The notes under the pieces were generated by a model. That model ran no database searches. It was not told the origin of the DNA and saw nothing but the letters and a program-made list of their open reading frames with translations. Shown here one piece after another: positions 1-6,092 of a DNA stretch of 6,092 nt. How positions within the stretch are numbered: position 1 is the first letter of the stretch; the number at the start of each line of letters is the position of its first letter. Source of the DNA: an uncultured Alphaproteobacteria bacterium (GTDB lineage: Bacteria; Pseudomonadota; Alphaproteobacteria; Rhizobiales; Rhizobiaceae); the NCBI GenBank assembly GCA_929200335.1, contig CAKMZG010000091.1:1-6092 (forward strand), given 5' to 3'. Both the position numbers and the translations under genes were made by a program.

Positions 1-2269
1 CCTCTACTGGATGCAGTTCACCCCTATAAAGCTCAACTTCTACTAAAATAGAATTGGGCGATGGCCCTTGAGAAAGTCGAGATGTACCTTCATCATAGGT
101 TAATACATTTGGATTGCCATGAACACAAAATGACGGATTATCTTTTAATGGCGAATACCATGCTCCTGTTGGTAAAACGATAATATTATCTCCTACCCAA
201 TCCACAATTTTAGTGCCACAAAGAGTAGCGCCTATATCATTATATAAACGGATAATATCATCTTCTTTGATGCCGCGCTTATCTGCCTCTTGTTGATTTA
301 AATAAGCTGGTTCTCTGCCCTTTATTTTAGATTGCGCCGATGCACCATTACCATCAAATTGGCCATGTAATCTTAAATTTGGCTGCGGGGACATTAAATG
401 TAAGGGATAGCGTTCAGTCAGTTTTGAGCTTAAATATTGCTTCGGCGGCATCCACATGGGATGTCCCCTACAATCTTCATATTTAAAACCAGCAATAGTC
501 TTTGAATAAATTTCAATTTTACCACTGGGCGTAATCAATGGATTTTCATCTGGATTTTCGCGAAAGGCTACAAGTCCGACGCGATGTTCTTCATGTTTGC
601 AATGTTGAAAAAAACCATCTTTCCAAAACTTATCAAATTCAGGTAAGTTACCGTCTTGTTGCTTAAACCGCTCTTGTCCGCGTTTATGTATTTCATGAAG
701 CCATTCGTTCTCATTGCGTCCTTCACTGAATTGCTCATAGATGCCCAACCTTTTGGCTAATTCACAAAAAATCTCATAGTCCGTTTTTGATTGTCCCACG
801 GGTTTGGCACATTTTTTTAAAGCCACAAGACGTTTATCAGAATTACTTGCCATAACATCATTGCGCTCCATTACACCCGCAACAGGAAAAACAATATCTG
901 CACGGCGAGCCATTGCGTTCCACTCCAATTCATTGACGATGACCACATCAGGATTACGCCACGCCTTTTGTAAGCGTGCTAAATCTTGATGATGGTGGTA
1001 AGGGTTACCACCCGCCCAATAGATGGCTTTAATATCAGGAAATGTGATTGTATTACCATTATAATCAATTTGCTTACCAGGAGATTCTAATAACTCTGTA
1101 ATCCTAGCAACTGGTATGCGTTGCTTAATTGGATTAACCCCTTGCGGCAATGATGCATAACGGCGACGCTTAACTGGATTTGCAACCCCGTTAAAAGAAC
1201 TAAGCCCAAGAGAAAATCCTCCGCCTTCTAATCCGATTTGCCCCACCATGGCGGCTAAGACAATCAACATCCATATGGGTTGCTCGCCTTTGTCCGCTCT
1301 TTGCAAAGCCCATGTGGAGGTTAGCAAACAGCGTTGAGATGTTATTTCATCCGCAAGGCGAATTATTCTCTCAGCATCGACCGCACAAATTTCACTAGCC
1401 CATTGTGGGGTTTTGGCTTGTCCATCACTATCGCCTGTTAAGTAAGACAGAAATTCATCAAAGCCCACACAATAACGTTTTATAAAATCCATATCGCACT
1501 GGCCATTTTCCCAAATTTGCCAAGCTATACCAAGCATAAGTGCCGTATCAGTATTTGGATGGGGCGCTATCCATTCGCTATCAAAGCTTGCATCATATTG
1601 GCTTTTTGCTGGCGCAATCGTCACAAGCCTTACGCCAGCCTTTGCGCATTCTTCAACCCAACTTCGATTGGTATGACTGGAAACCCCACCCGGTGAAATT
1701 TGCCCTGTAACTGATGGCAAACCACCAAAGGCAACAATTAATTTTGTATGATCGCGTATCACAGGCCATGTTGTGCCATTATAAATAATTTCATCTTCTG
1801 TGCCAATGATATGAGGTAATAAAACCTCAGCGGCCGCATGGGAATAAGTATTTATACTTGCCGTATAGCCACCCAATTTATTTAAAAATCTATGGATTTG
1901 GCTCTGCGCATGATGAAAGCGTCCAGCGCTTGCCCATCCGTAACTGCCCCCAAATACAGCCTCTGCACCAAATTTATCATATATTTTTTGTAAATTATCC
2001 GAAGCGAGATCAAGTGCCACATCCCATGAAACTTCAACAAATGGTTCATCACCACGCGCGGATTTAGAAGCTATACCTTTTTCTAAAAATCCTTTGCGCA
2101 CTGCTGGTTTTTTTATACGCAATGGCGAGGATAAACTCTCTGCAAAAGATTGCATAATAGGGGTTGGCTCAACCTCAAAATCAGACGCAGCCAATTCCAC
2201 CGATTTACCATCGCTTTTTATAATTTCAAAAGTGCCAAAGTGACTACCAGTATAGCTCCTATTACTCAT
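1..2269 (-). CDS. Molybdopterin oxidoreductase, BisC/TorA/DMSO-reductase type (3' end outside window)
   Basis: Translation from the ATG at 2269 stays open without a stop for 756 codons to the left edge, so only a short C-terminal tail should be missing (the family is about 740-830 aa). It resembles the S-/N-oxide reductase branch of the DMSO reductase superfamily, which binds bis-MGD molybdenum and reduces compounds such as biotin sulfoxide, methionine sulfoxide, DMSO or TMAO. The active-site region is visible: GGSYGW with Tyr110 and Trp112, then NTYS with Ser143, the expected Mo ligand, 33 residues after the Tyr as in DMSO reductase. Further family blocks are WAGGNPYHHHQD near 418-429, RRADIVFP near 455-462, ERND near 468-471, PSGKIEIYS near 581-589 and RLHGQ near 633-637 in the C-terminal cofactor-binding domain. 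The N-terminus has no twin-arginine signal peptide and no CxxC iron-sulfur motif, so it should be cytoplasmic with Mo as its only centre, like BisC. The ATG overlaps the preceding stop by one base (TAATG), with AGGTGG about 10 nt upstream. The true substrate is unknown. Confidence 0.93.
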   Translation of the reverse strand, partial: MSNRSYTGSHFGTFEIIKSDGKSVELAASDFEVEPTPIMQSFAESLSSPLRIKKPAVRKGFLEKGIASKSARGDEPFVEVSWDVALDLASDNLQKIYDKFGAEAVFGGSYGWASAGRFHHAQSQIHRFLNKLGGYTASINTYSHAAAEVLLPHIIGTEDEIIYNGTTWPVIRDHTKLIVAFGGLPSVTGQISPGGVSSHTNRSWVEECAKAGVRLVTIAPAKSQYDASFDSEWIAPHPNTDTALMLGIAWQIWENGQCDMDFIKRYCVGFDEFLSYLTGDSDGQAKTPQWASEICAVDAERIIRLADEITSQRCLLTSTWALQRADKGEQPIWMLIVLAAMVGQIGLEGGGFSLGLSSFNGVANPVKRRRYASLPQGVNPIKQRIPVARITELLESPGKQIDYNGNTITFPDIKAIYWAGGNPYHHHQDLARLQKAWRNPDVVIVNELEWNAMARRADIVFPVAGVMERNDVMASNSDKRLVALKKCAKPVGQSKTDYEIFCELAKRLGIYEQFSEGRNENEWLHEIHKRGQERFKQQDGNLPEFDKFWKDGFFQHCKHEEHRVGLVAFRENPDENPLITPSGKIEIYSKTIAGFKYEDCRGHPMWMPPKQYLSSKLTERYPLHLMSPQPNLRLHGQFDGNGASAQSKIKGREPAYLNQQEADKRGIKEDDIIRLYNDIGATLCGTKIVDWVGDNIIVLPTGAWYSPLKDNPSFCVHGNPNVLTYDEGTSRLSQGPSPNSILVEVELYRGELHPVE

Positions 2270-3609
2270 TAAAAATCAACCACCTGTGATAAGCCCAAAT
2301 GATCATAAGCATCACGCAATTGATTTTTAATCCATGAGACCTGTGGTCTAGCTCTATAGCGCAATGATAAAATTTGCTGAACCTTCTCCCATTGTGATGC
2401 GCCCCTTAAAGCATCAATATAAAAGAGAGCTACCAATTCACGTTGAGCATGGCTTCCACCAATACATTGTAAAAATGGCCTTGCAATACTCAATTGATCT
2501 ATAGCCTTCTGCCAATCTCCATTGGCAAGTGCTATAATACCAGGTGCAGCAGGTAATGCTACAAGTTCCCAAGCCATTTTTTCATCTTGAGAAACCGTTT
2601 CATGACGCGCTATCATTCTTTGCATCATATTATCAGCTTCTTTATGATTGGCACGAGCTAAAGCATATAAAAATTGAAAATCTAAAAATACAGAAACTTG
2701 ATCTTGACAATTTAAAATAACTTTCTCTGCTAAATTTTGCCAACGATTGCCCACATCAACACCAATACGCTCTAGACGATAAAGCAGAGAAATTGCATTG
2801 ATTTGATCTTGCACACAGTCTTGATTAACCGCCCAAACAATTTTGTCAAAATAGGCTAATGCTTCATCACCACGATTTAAATCAACAAGAAACAAACAAA
2901 CATGCCACCAATTATGTGTTGTCATGAATGAACTTAAATTTTGCCAAGTGTCGCTGACATCCAACATAAATTTTATACCGCCATCTAAATTATGACGGGC
3001 TTCACTTATATGTGCCATAGCATGATGTGCCCAAGGTTCATCACGTTGGATCGATAGGGCACGATTAACACTAGCTTCTGCTTCATTTAATAAATGACAT
3101 TCTTCATATCCAAACGCTAGCATGCCATGTAAATAAGCATTATCATCACAAGCTTCCGCCACTTTTAAGGGTGCACGCAAAATACCAGCAGCATTGCCAG
3201 TATCAAAATGCAATGACTGAGCCCATTTAGAACTTACAATATCACTGGGGTTCTCATCTAATACTTGTTCTAAAACTTGTGCTGCGGCACGGCGTTCTGT
3301 CTGACACCAATGGTTAGAGCTTTTAATAATAGCTTGTTCTCGTGGTGTGGCATATTTTGATAAATTATTTGCTCGCTCAAGATATTGTTTTGCTTTTTTT
3401 ACACCCTGTTTAGTTTCAGCAGAGGCAAAAAACTGTGCGGCATAAGCCTGAGCCAAAGGGCACTCTAAATCTTTATCAGCAAGTGCAACAATACAATCAA
3501 CTTTATTAGAAAATCCTAATAATGCCGTGCCAAATTTATCCAATTCATCGACAGACGTTTGGCTTGAGGCAGTTACATCAAGATCATTTTGATTTTTAAA
3601 TGTTCCCAT
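2269..3609 (-). CDS. TTC38-family tetratricopeptide repeat protein
   Basis: A soluble 446-aa protein, predicted all-helical, with no signal peptide or membrane segment. It resembles the TTC38 (tetratricopeptide repeat protein 38) family, which occurs in animals and many bacteria and has no established biochemical function. Family hallmarks are the EPWAHHAMAH block at 191-200, THNWWH at 231-236 followed by a helix with GDEALAYFDK, and GGSHAQR at 384-390. TPR-like helix pairs with small residues and A..Y/F patterns are spread throughout, for example 155-188, 238-256 and 357-380. The length matches the usual 430-480 aa. The ATG at 3609 has AAAAGAG upstream and lies 15 nt after the hydrolase stop. 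The stop codon overlaps the start of the molybdoenzyme gene, so translational coupling is likely. In this context it may act as a scaffold or accessory protein for the neighbouring enzymes, but that is inference. The conserved His/Trp cluster could equally indicate a catalytic or ligand-binding pocket. Confidence 0.88.
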   Translation of the reverse strand: MGTFKNQNDLDVTASSQTSVDELDKFGTALLGFSNKVDCIVALADKDLECPLAQAYAAQFFASAETKQGVKKAKQYLERANNLSKYATPREQAIIKSSNHWCQTERRAAAQVLEQVLDENPSDIVSSKWAQSLHFDTGNAAGILRAPLKVAEACDDNAYLHGMLAFGYEECHLLNEAEASVNRALSIQRDEPWAHHAMAHISEARHNLDGGIKFMLDVSDTWQNLSSFMTTHNWWHVCLFLVDLNRGDEALAYFDKIVWAVNQDCVQDQINAISLLYRLERIGVDVGNRWQNLAEKVILNCQDQVSVFLDFQFLYALARANHKEADNMMQRMIARHETVSQDEKMAWELVALPAAPGIIALANGDWQKAIDQLSIARPFLQCIGGSHAQRELVALFYIDALRGASQWEKVQQILSLRYRARPQVSWIKNQLRDAYDHLGLSQVVDF

Positions 3610-3624
3610 GTCTAACTCTTTTCA

Positions 3625-4413
3625 TTATGAGCTCAAAAAACTCAAAATCTGGTGATTAACAAAATTTGAATTTTCTAAATTGGATAAATGCCCTGAATCT
3701 GGCACATCAATATAATTAGCAGTTGGAATAAGATCCCCTATAATTTTACCATATTCAGGAGGTGTTGCTGTATCCAGCTCACCGGTCATAACCAATGTCT
3801 TATGTTGGATATCACTAAGTCTATCATGCACATCATGATTACCTATCATTATGGCAGCATGGATAAGTCCTTCAGATGTTGTGATCAAGGCATCTTTGGC
3901 TTTTTGTAAATCCTCTTGAGAGTGATCTGAGCTCATTAAATCTGTTAAAATTGCATAACACATCTCAGATAACGGCATGCCATCTTTCATAGGCAGTGCA
4001 ACAGAATTGATGAATTCTTGAGCATCCGAATTACCATCTAATCCAAATTTAGGGGATGTATCCAGTAAAACTAATTTATCAACCAATTCAGGGTGCGATA
4101 ATGCTAATTCCATCGCAATCATAGCCCCTAATGAAAGTCCAACAATATGGGCTTTCTCAAGTTTTAAATCCATCTTCATCCAATTAGCAAAACGCTCTGC
4201 CATAGCTTCAGGGTTTTCCAAATCTTTGCGAAATACTGATTTTCCATATCCTGGCATATCCCATGCAATGATGCGATATTTATGCGCCATATTTTCCATT
4301 TGTGGCTGCCATGATAGACTTGACCCAGGCATGCCATGTAGAAAAATTACTGGTTCTCCATTTCCCGCTTCTAACCAAGAAATATCATCAGCATCTTTTT
4401 GTACAATATCCAT
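3625..4413 (-). CDS. Alpha/beta-fold hydrolase (serine hydrolase)
   Basis: A typical single-domain alpha/beta hydrolase of 262 aa from the preferred start. Visible motifs are the oxyanion-hole HGMPGS at 26-31, WDMPGYGKS at 51-59, the nucleophile elbow GLSLG with Ser94, the catalytic acid Asp214 in GELDTATPP, and the catalytic His242 in DSGHLSN, so the triad is complete. Such enzymes hydrolyse esters, lactones, amides or C-C bonds; the sequence does not reveal the substrate. I see no signal peptide, so it is probably cytoplasmic. I chose the ATG at 4413 because homology begins directly after it, AAGG lies 7 nt upstream, and it sits one base after the P450 stop (TAA-T-ATG). A longer frame beginning at 4482 would add 23 residues and overlap the P450 by 68 nt, which is unlikely. 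The next gene follows after 15 nt. It plausibly acts on the product of the P450, or releases it. Confidence 0.92.
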   Translation of the reverse strand: MDIVQKDADDISWLEAGNGEPVIFLHGMPGSSLSWQPQMENMAHKYRIIAWDMPGYGKSVFRKDLENPEAMAERFANWMKMDLKLEKAHIVGLSLGAMIAMELALSHPELVDKLVLLDTSPKFGLDGNSDAQEFINSVALPMKDGMPLSEMCYAILTDLMSSDHSQEDLQKAKDALITTSEGLIHAAIMIGNHDVHDRLSDIQHKTLVMTGELDTATPPEYGKIIGDLIPTANYIDVPDSGHLSNLENSNFVNHQILSFLSS

Positions 4414-4414
4414 A

Positions 4415-5674
4415 TTAAGACCTTTTAACCCGAACAGGCATTCTTTTAATACCATTGATAAAATGTGAGCGAACCCGTGCATAAGGTTCAGTCATTTCAA
4501 CTTCATCTACACGTTTTAATAATTCCTCAAAAAACACTTTGATTTCTAATTTAGCTAGCAATGTACCTAGACAAAAATGCGGCCCTTTATGGCCAAATGA
4601 CATATGTTCATTTGGATGACGATCAATTTTAAATGTTCCTGGATTTTCAAATTTATCTTCATCATGATTAGCAGAAATATGAAAAGCTACCACTTTATCA
4701 CCGCGAGCAATTTTCACACCGCGAATTTCAGTATCCTTCATAGCAGTTCTTCTAAAATGCATGATAGGTGCAGTAATCCGCAAGACTTCTTCAATGGCCA
4801 TTGGAATGCGTGAAGGATCTTCTTTCAGAGCTTTCATAGCATCAGGATTTTCTATTAATCTGATCATCCCGTGGCTAATACTGTTACGCGTTGTTTCATT
4901 GCCAGCCGTCATTAAGAGTGAAAAATAATTTTGTACTTCAAAGTCACTCAATGCACCGCCTTCAGGAATAACCGTTGCCAATTTGGTTATGACATCATCC
5001 ATAGGGCAACCGCGTCTTTTATCAGCTAAGTCTTGCGCATAATCAAATACCTTCTTTGCATAAGGACTACGAAATGGATAAAGCCGATATGGATCGGTAT
5101 CCACCAAATCAACTGGTGTCTCAGTAAAATCTGGCTCACTGTTAACAATCATAGCATCTCCCCAGTCAACTAAAGTAGCTGAATCTTCAACGGGAGCGCC
5201 TAAGATCCGACAAAGCAGACGCATAGGAATTACTCTGGATAATTCATTAACAAAATCAAACTCGGTTTTATCAAGACATTCTTCAATAACTTCAACACAC
5301 AATTCACGAAAATCATCTTCAAATTTTTTAACCGCACGTACCGTAAAATCACGATTAATAATACCACGTAAACGTGAATGATCTGGCGGATCAATTTCAA
5401 TCATATTACGGCGATGTTCTAACTCTTCATCGTTCATCTCTTCAAGATGAATGCCATAATTAGATGAAAAAGTTTCATACTCACTGAAAACACGTGCCGC
5501 ATCTTCATATTTTGTAATAGCCCAAAATCCTTTGTTGCCATCAAATTCTTCATGCCAGCAAACTGGATAATCTTTACGCAACATAGCAAAGGTATCATGA
5601 GGAACCGCTTTGGCATAAATATCATGGCTAATGATATCAAGCCCTTCAATTGTTGGTTTTTTTATGCTGGTCAT
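4415..5674 (-). CDS. Cytochrome P450 (soluble bacterial class I type)
   Basis: A complete 419-aa heme-thiolate monooxygenase that inserts one oxygen atom from O2 into an organic substrate using electrons from a redox partner. Motifs occur in the expected order: C-helix region DPPDHSRLR at 95-103, I-helix oxygen-activation motif AGNETT at 257-262, the ExxR pair Glu296/Arg299, HFRRTA at 306-311, and the heme loop FGHKGPHFCLG with ligand Cys368. It has no N-terminal membrane anchor, so it is a soluble bacterial enzyme. The heme loop is one residue longer than FxxGxxxCxG, as in the CYP124/CYP125 group (FGGxGxHxCxG), and the C-terminal SHFINGIKRMPV also resembles those lipid- and sterol-oxidising families. 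A hydrophobic or terpenoid/steroid-like substrate is therefore a reasonable guess but is not proven. The ATG at 5674 has AAAGGG 6 nt upstream and starts 17 nt after the glutamine-synthetase-like frame. No ferredoxin or reductase gene is present nearby. Confidence 0.96.
   Translation of the reverse strand: MTSIKKPTIEGLDIISHDIYAKAVPHDTFAMLRKDYPVCWHEEFDGNKGFWAITKYEDAARVFSEYETFSSNYGIHLEEMNDEELEHRRNMIEIDPPDHSRLRGIINRDFTVRAVKKFEDDFRELCVEVIEECLDKTEFDFVNELSRVIPMRLLCRILGAPVEDSATLVDWGDAMIVNSEPDFTETPVDLVDTDPYRLYPFRSPYAKKVFDYAQDLADKRRGCPMDDVITKLATVIPEGGALSDFEVQNYFSLLMTAGNETTRNSISHGMIRLIENPDAMKALKEDPSRIPMAIEEVLRITAPIMHFRRTAMKDTEIRGVKIARGDKVVAFHISANHDEDKFENPGTFKIDRHPNEHMSFGHKGPHFCLGTLLAKLEIKVFFEELLKRVDEVEMTEPYARVRSHFINGIKRMPVRVKRS
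4421..4424 (-). promoter_or_regulatory. Ribosome binding site deciding the hydrolase start
   Basis: AAGG inside the last codons of the P450 gene lies 7 nt before the ATG at 4413. It supports this start over the upstream in-frame ATG at 4482, and suggests that the hydrolase is translated by ribosomes finishing the P450. Confidence 0.5.
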
Positions 5675-5691
5675 ACTATTCCCTTTAAATC

Positions 5692-5871
5692 CTAATAGAG
5701 TTCTAAATATTCGTTACATTCCCAGTCTGAGATATGATTTTGAAAATCGCTAATTTCATATGGTTTATCTGTCATAAATAATTTTACAAAAGATGACCCC
5801 AATGCTTGAAAAAACACGTCACATTTTTTAAATTCTGTATTGGTTTTATCTAAATCATCTTTATTATTCAC
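5692..5871 (-). CDS. Glutamine synthetase family C-terminal fragment, possible gene remnant
   Basis: A 59-codon frame with a GTG start that resembles only the last 45 or so residues of glutamine synthetase/gamma-glutamyl ligase proteins. The pattern FFQALGSSFVKLF, then ISDWECNEYLELY at the very end, is the typical C-terminal helix and tail (ALGxxFVxxF ... xSDWExxxYLxxx) of GS-like enzymes of about 430-460 aa. The catalytic domain is absent: three stops (TAA, TAG, TGA) lie in the same frame within 30 nt upstream, and the other two upstream frames show no GS-like residues. It nevertheless has a good ribosome site (GAGGA, 6-nt spacer) and lies 17 nt before the P450 start. It is either the remnant of a GS-type ligase that once headed this operon or a small independent protein. 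It cannot have ligase activity alone. Homology is moderately sure, expression is uncertain. Confidence 0.6.
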   Translation of the reverse strand: MNNKDDLDKTNTEFKKCDVFFQALGSSFVKLFMTDKPYEISDFQNHISDWECNEYLELY

Positions 5872-5877
5872 GTAATT

Positions 5878-5882
5878 TCCTC
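5878..5882 (-). promoter_or_regulatory. Ribosome binding site for the GTG-start GS-like frame
   Basis: On the minus strand GAGGA lies 6 nt before the GTG at 5871. This is the strongest Shine-Dalgarno sequence near the frame and is the reason for choosing GTG. An in-frame TGA overlaps the site, so the frame cannot extend further upstream. Confidence 0.5.
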
Positions 5883-5953
5883 AAGGCTATTTGAATTAAC
5901 ACATACATAAGCTTATTATTAATCTTATGCCTATCCATAATTATTTCTTTTGT

Positions 5954-5998
5954 AATACAATCCGTTTATTTAAAAATTAGTCTATAACGGATTGTATT
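5954..5998. promoter_or_regulatory. Perfect 13-bp inverted repeat, candidate operator
   Basis: The arms AATACAATCCGTT (5954-5966) and AACGGATTGTATT (5986-5998) are exact reverse complements separated by 19 nt, so the arm centres are 32 bp apart, about three helical turns. The repeat sits in the non-coding region just downstream of the candidate promoter and 83 nt before the first frame of the minus-strand operon. The spacing and position fit a site for a dimeric or tetrameric repressor. In RNA it could also fold as a 13-bp hairpin with a 19-nt loop. It is a poor terminator on the minus strand because no T-tract follows. Confidence 0.55.
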
Positions 5999-6010
5999 TT
6001 CTATTATGAC

Positions 6011-6040
6011 AATATACCTAATCACAAAAGCCCTCTTCAA
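6011..6040 (-). promoter_or_regulatory. Candidate sigma70-like promoter for the operon
   Basis: On the minus strand TTGAAG (6040-6035) and TATATT (6016-6011) are separated by 18 nt, matching the -35 consensus at 4 of 6 and the -10 consensus at 5 of 6 positions. Transcription would begin near 6004, placing the inverted repeat at about +6 to +50 and leaving a leader of roughly 130 nt before the GTG at 5871. The region is AT-rich, so chance matches are common. The call rests mainly on position. Confidence 0.33.
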
Positions 6041-6092
6041 AATATATGGATCAATAAACTGAATGATTATGTAGAACATCATGCACTTACAT

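Larger units (their letters stand above)
5872..6092. other. Non-coding region upstream of the operon
   Basis: These 221 bases contain no supportable gene on either strand. Besides the candidate promoter, the inverted repeat and the ribosome site, I see only short frames without recognisable sequence and a 10-bp palindrome at 5907-5916. The DNA is very AT-rich, as expected for a regulatory region. A neighbouring gene must lie beyond the right edge. Confidence 0.6.

Noticed and set aside
804..989. Plus-strand frame of 61 codons
   Set aside because: It lies antisense inside the molybdoenzyme gene, whose protein sequence is clearly conserved here. The product shows no recognisable motif.
1858..2067. 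Plus-strand frame of 69 codons
   Set aside because: Antisense to the Mo-binding N-terminal part of the molybdoenzyme, including the conserved HHAQSQIHRF region, so it is a shadow.
1..2269. Possible frameshift or decay of the molybdoenzyme, given that its frame has no visible end
   Set aside because: I translated it codon by codon: 756 codons remain open and family motifs stay in phase to the left edge, so it is intact and merely cut by the window.
4414..4482. N-terminal extension of the hydrolase from an ATG at 4482
   Set aside because: It would overlap the P450 gene by 68 nt, and the added residues are simply the P450 3' end in another frame. The ATG at 4413 has its own Shine-Dalgarno sequence and begins where family similarity begins.
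4226..4813. Two plus-strand frames (4226-4468 and 4604-4813)
   Set aside because: Both are antisense to the hydrolase N-terminus and the P450 heme region, and have no motif.
5434..5649. Minus-strand frame of 71 codons in another phase
   Set aside because: It lies wholly inside the P450 5' region in another frame, with low-complexity composition and no family resemblance.
5907..5916. ATAAGCTTAT palindrome
   Set aside because: A 10-bp AT-rich palindrome is expected by chance in such a region and does not extend further.
5864..5938. 24-codon minus-strand frame overlapping the GS-like start, possible leader peptide
   Set aside because: No run of regulatory codons, no clear ribosome site and no attenuator-like hairpin between it and the next gene.
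5954..6000. Inverted repeat as a Rho-independent terminator
   Set aside because: The stem is AT-rich with a 19-nt loop. No T-run follows on the minus strand and only four Ts on the plus strand, and no gene end is visible before it.
5966..6091. Minus-strand open frame entering from the right edge and ending at TAA 5966-5968
   Set aside because: The 41 codons give an Ile/Tyr-rich sequence typical of translated AT-rich DNA, with no recognisable motif. The frame covers the candidate promoter and repeat.

Overview
The window is an AT-rich bacterial stretch. Every gene I can support lies on the minus strand and is packed as one likely operon, read from right to left. The low G+C content, the BisC/DMSO-reductase-type enzyme, the bacterial class I P450 and the TTC38-type TPR protein suggest a proteobacterium, perhaps a low-GC marine alphaproteobacterium. 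That taxonomic guess is an inference and is weak.

Layout in transcription order (high to low coordinates): bases 5872-6092 are non-coding. They hold a plausible sigma70-like promoter (6011-6040) followed by a perfect 13-bp inverted repeat (5954-5998) that looks like an operator. Next is a 59-codon GTG-start reading frame (5692-5871) that resembles only the extreme C-terminus of the glutamine synthetase family. It is followed by a complete cytochrome P450 (4415-5674), an alpha/beta-fold hydrolase (3625-4413), a TTC38-family TPR protein (2269-3609), and a molybdopterin oxidoreductase of the biotin-sulfoxide/TMAO/DMSO reductase type. The last gene starts at 2269 and runs off the left edge after 756 codons.

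Gene spacing is very tight: 17 nt, 1 nt, 15 nt and a 1-nt overlap. The five frames are therefore probably co-transcribed and partly translationally coupled. The combination suggests a small-molecule oxidation/processing pathway: P450 hydroxylation, a serine hydrolase step and a cytoplasmic Mo-enzyme redox step, with a TPR protein of unknown role. A gamma-glutamyl ligase of the GS family may once have headed the operon. The substrate cannot be read from the sequence. No P450 redox partner (ferredoxin or ferredoxin reductase) is encoded in the window. I see no RNA genes, insertion sequences, CRISPR arrays or convincing terminators.
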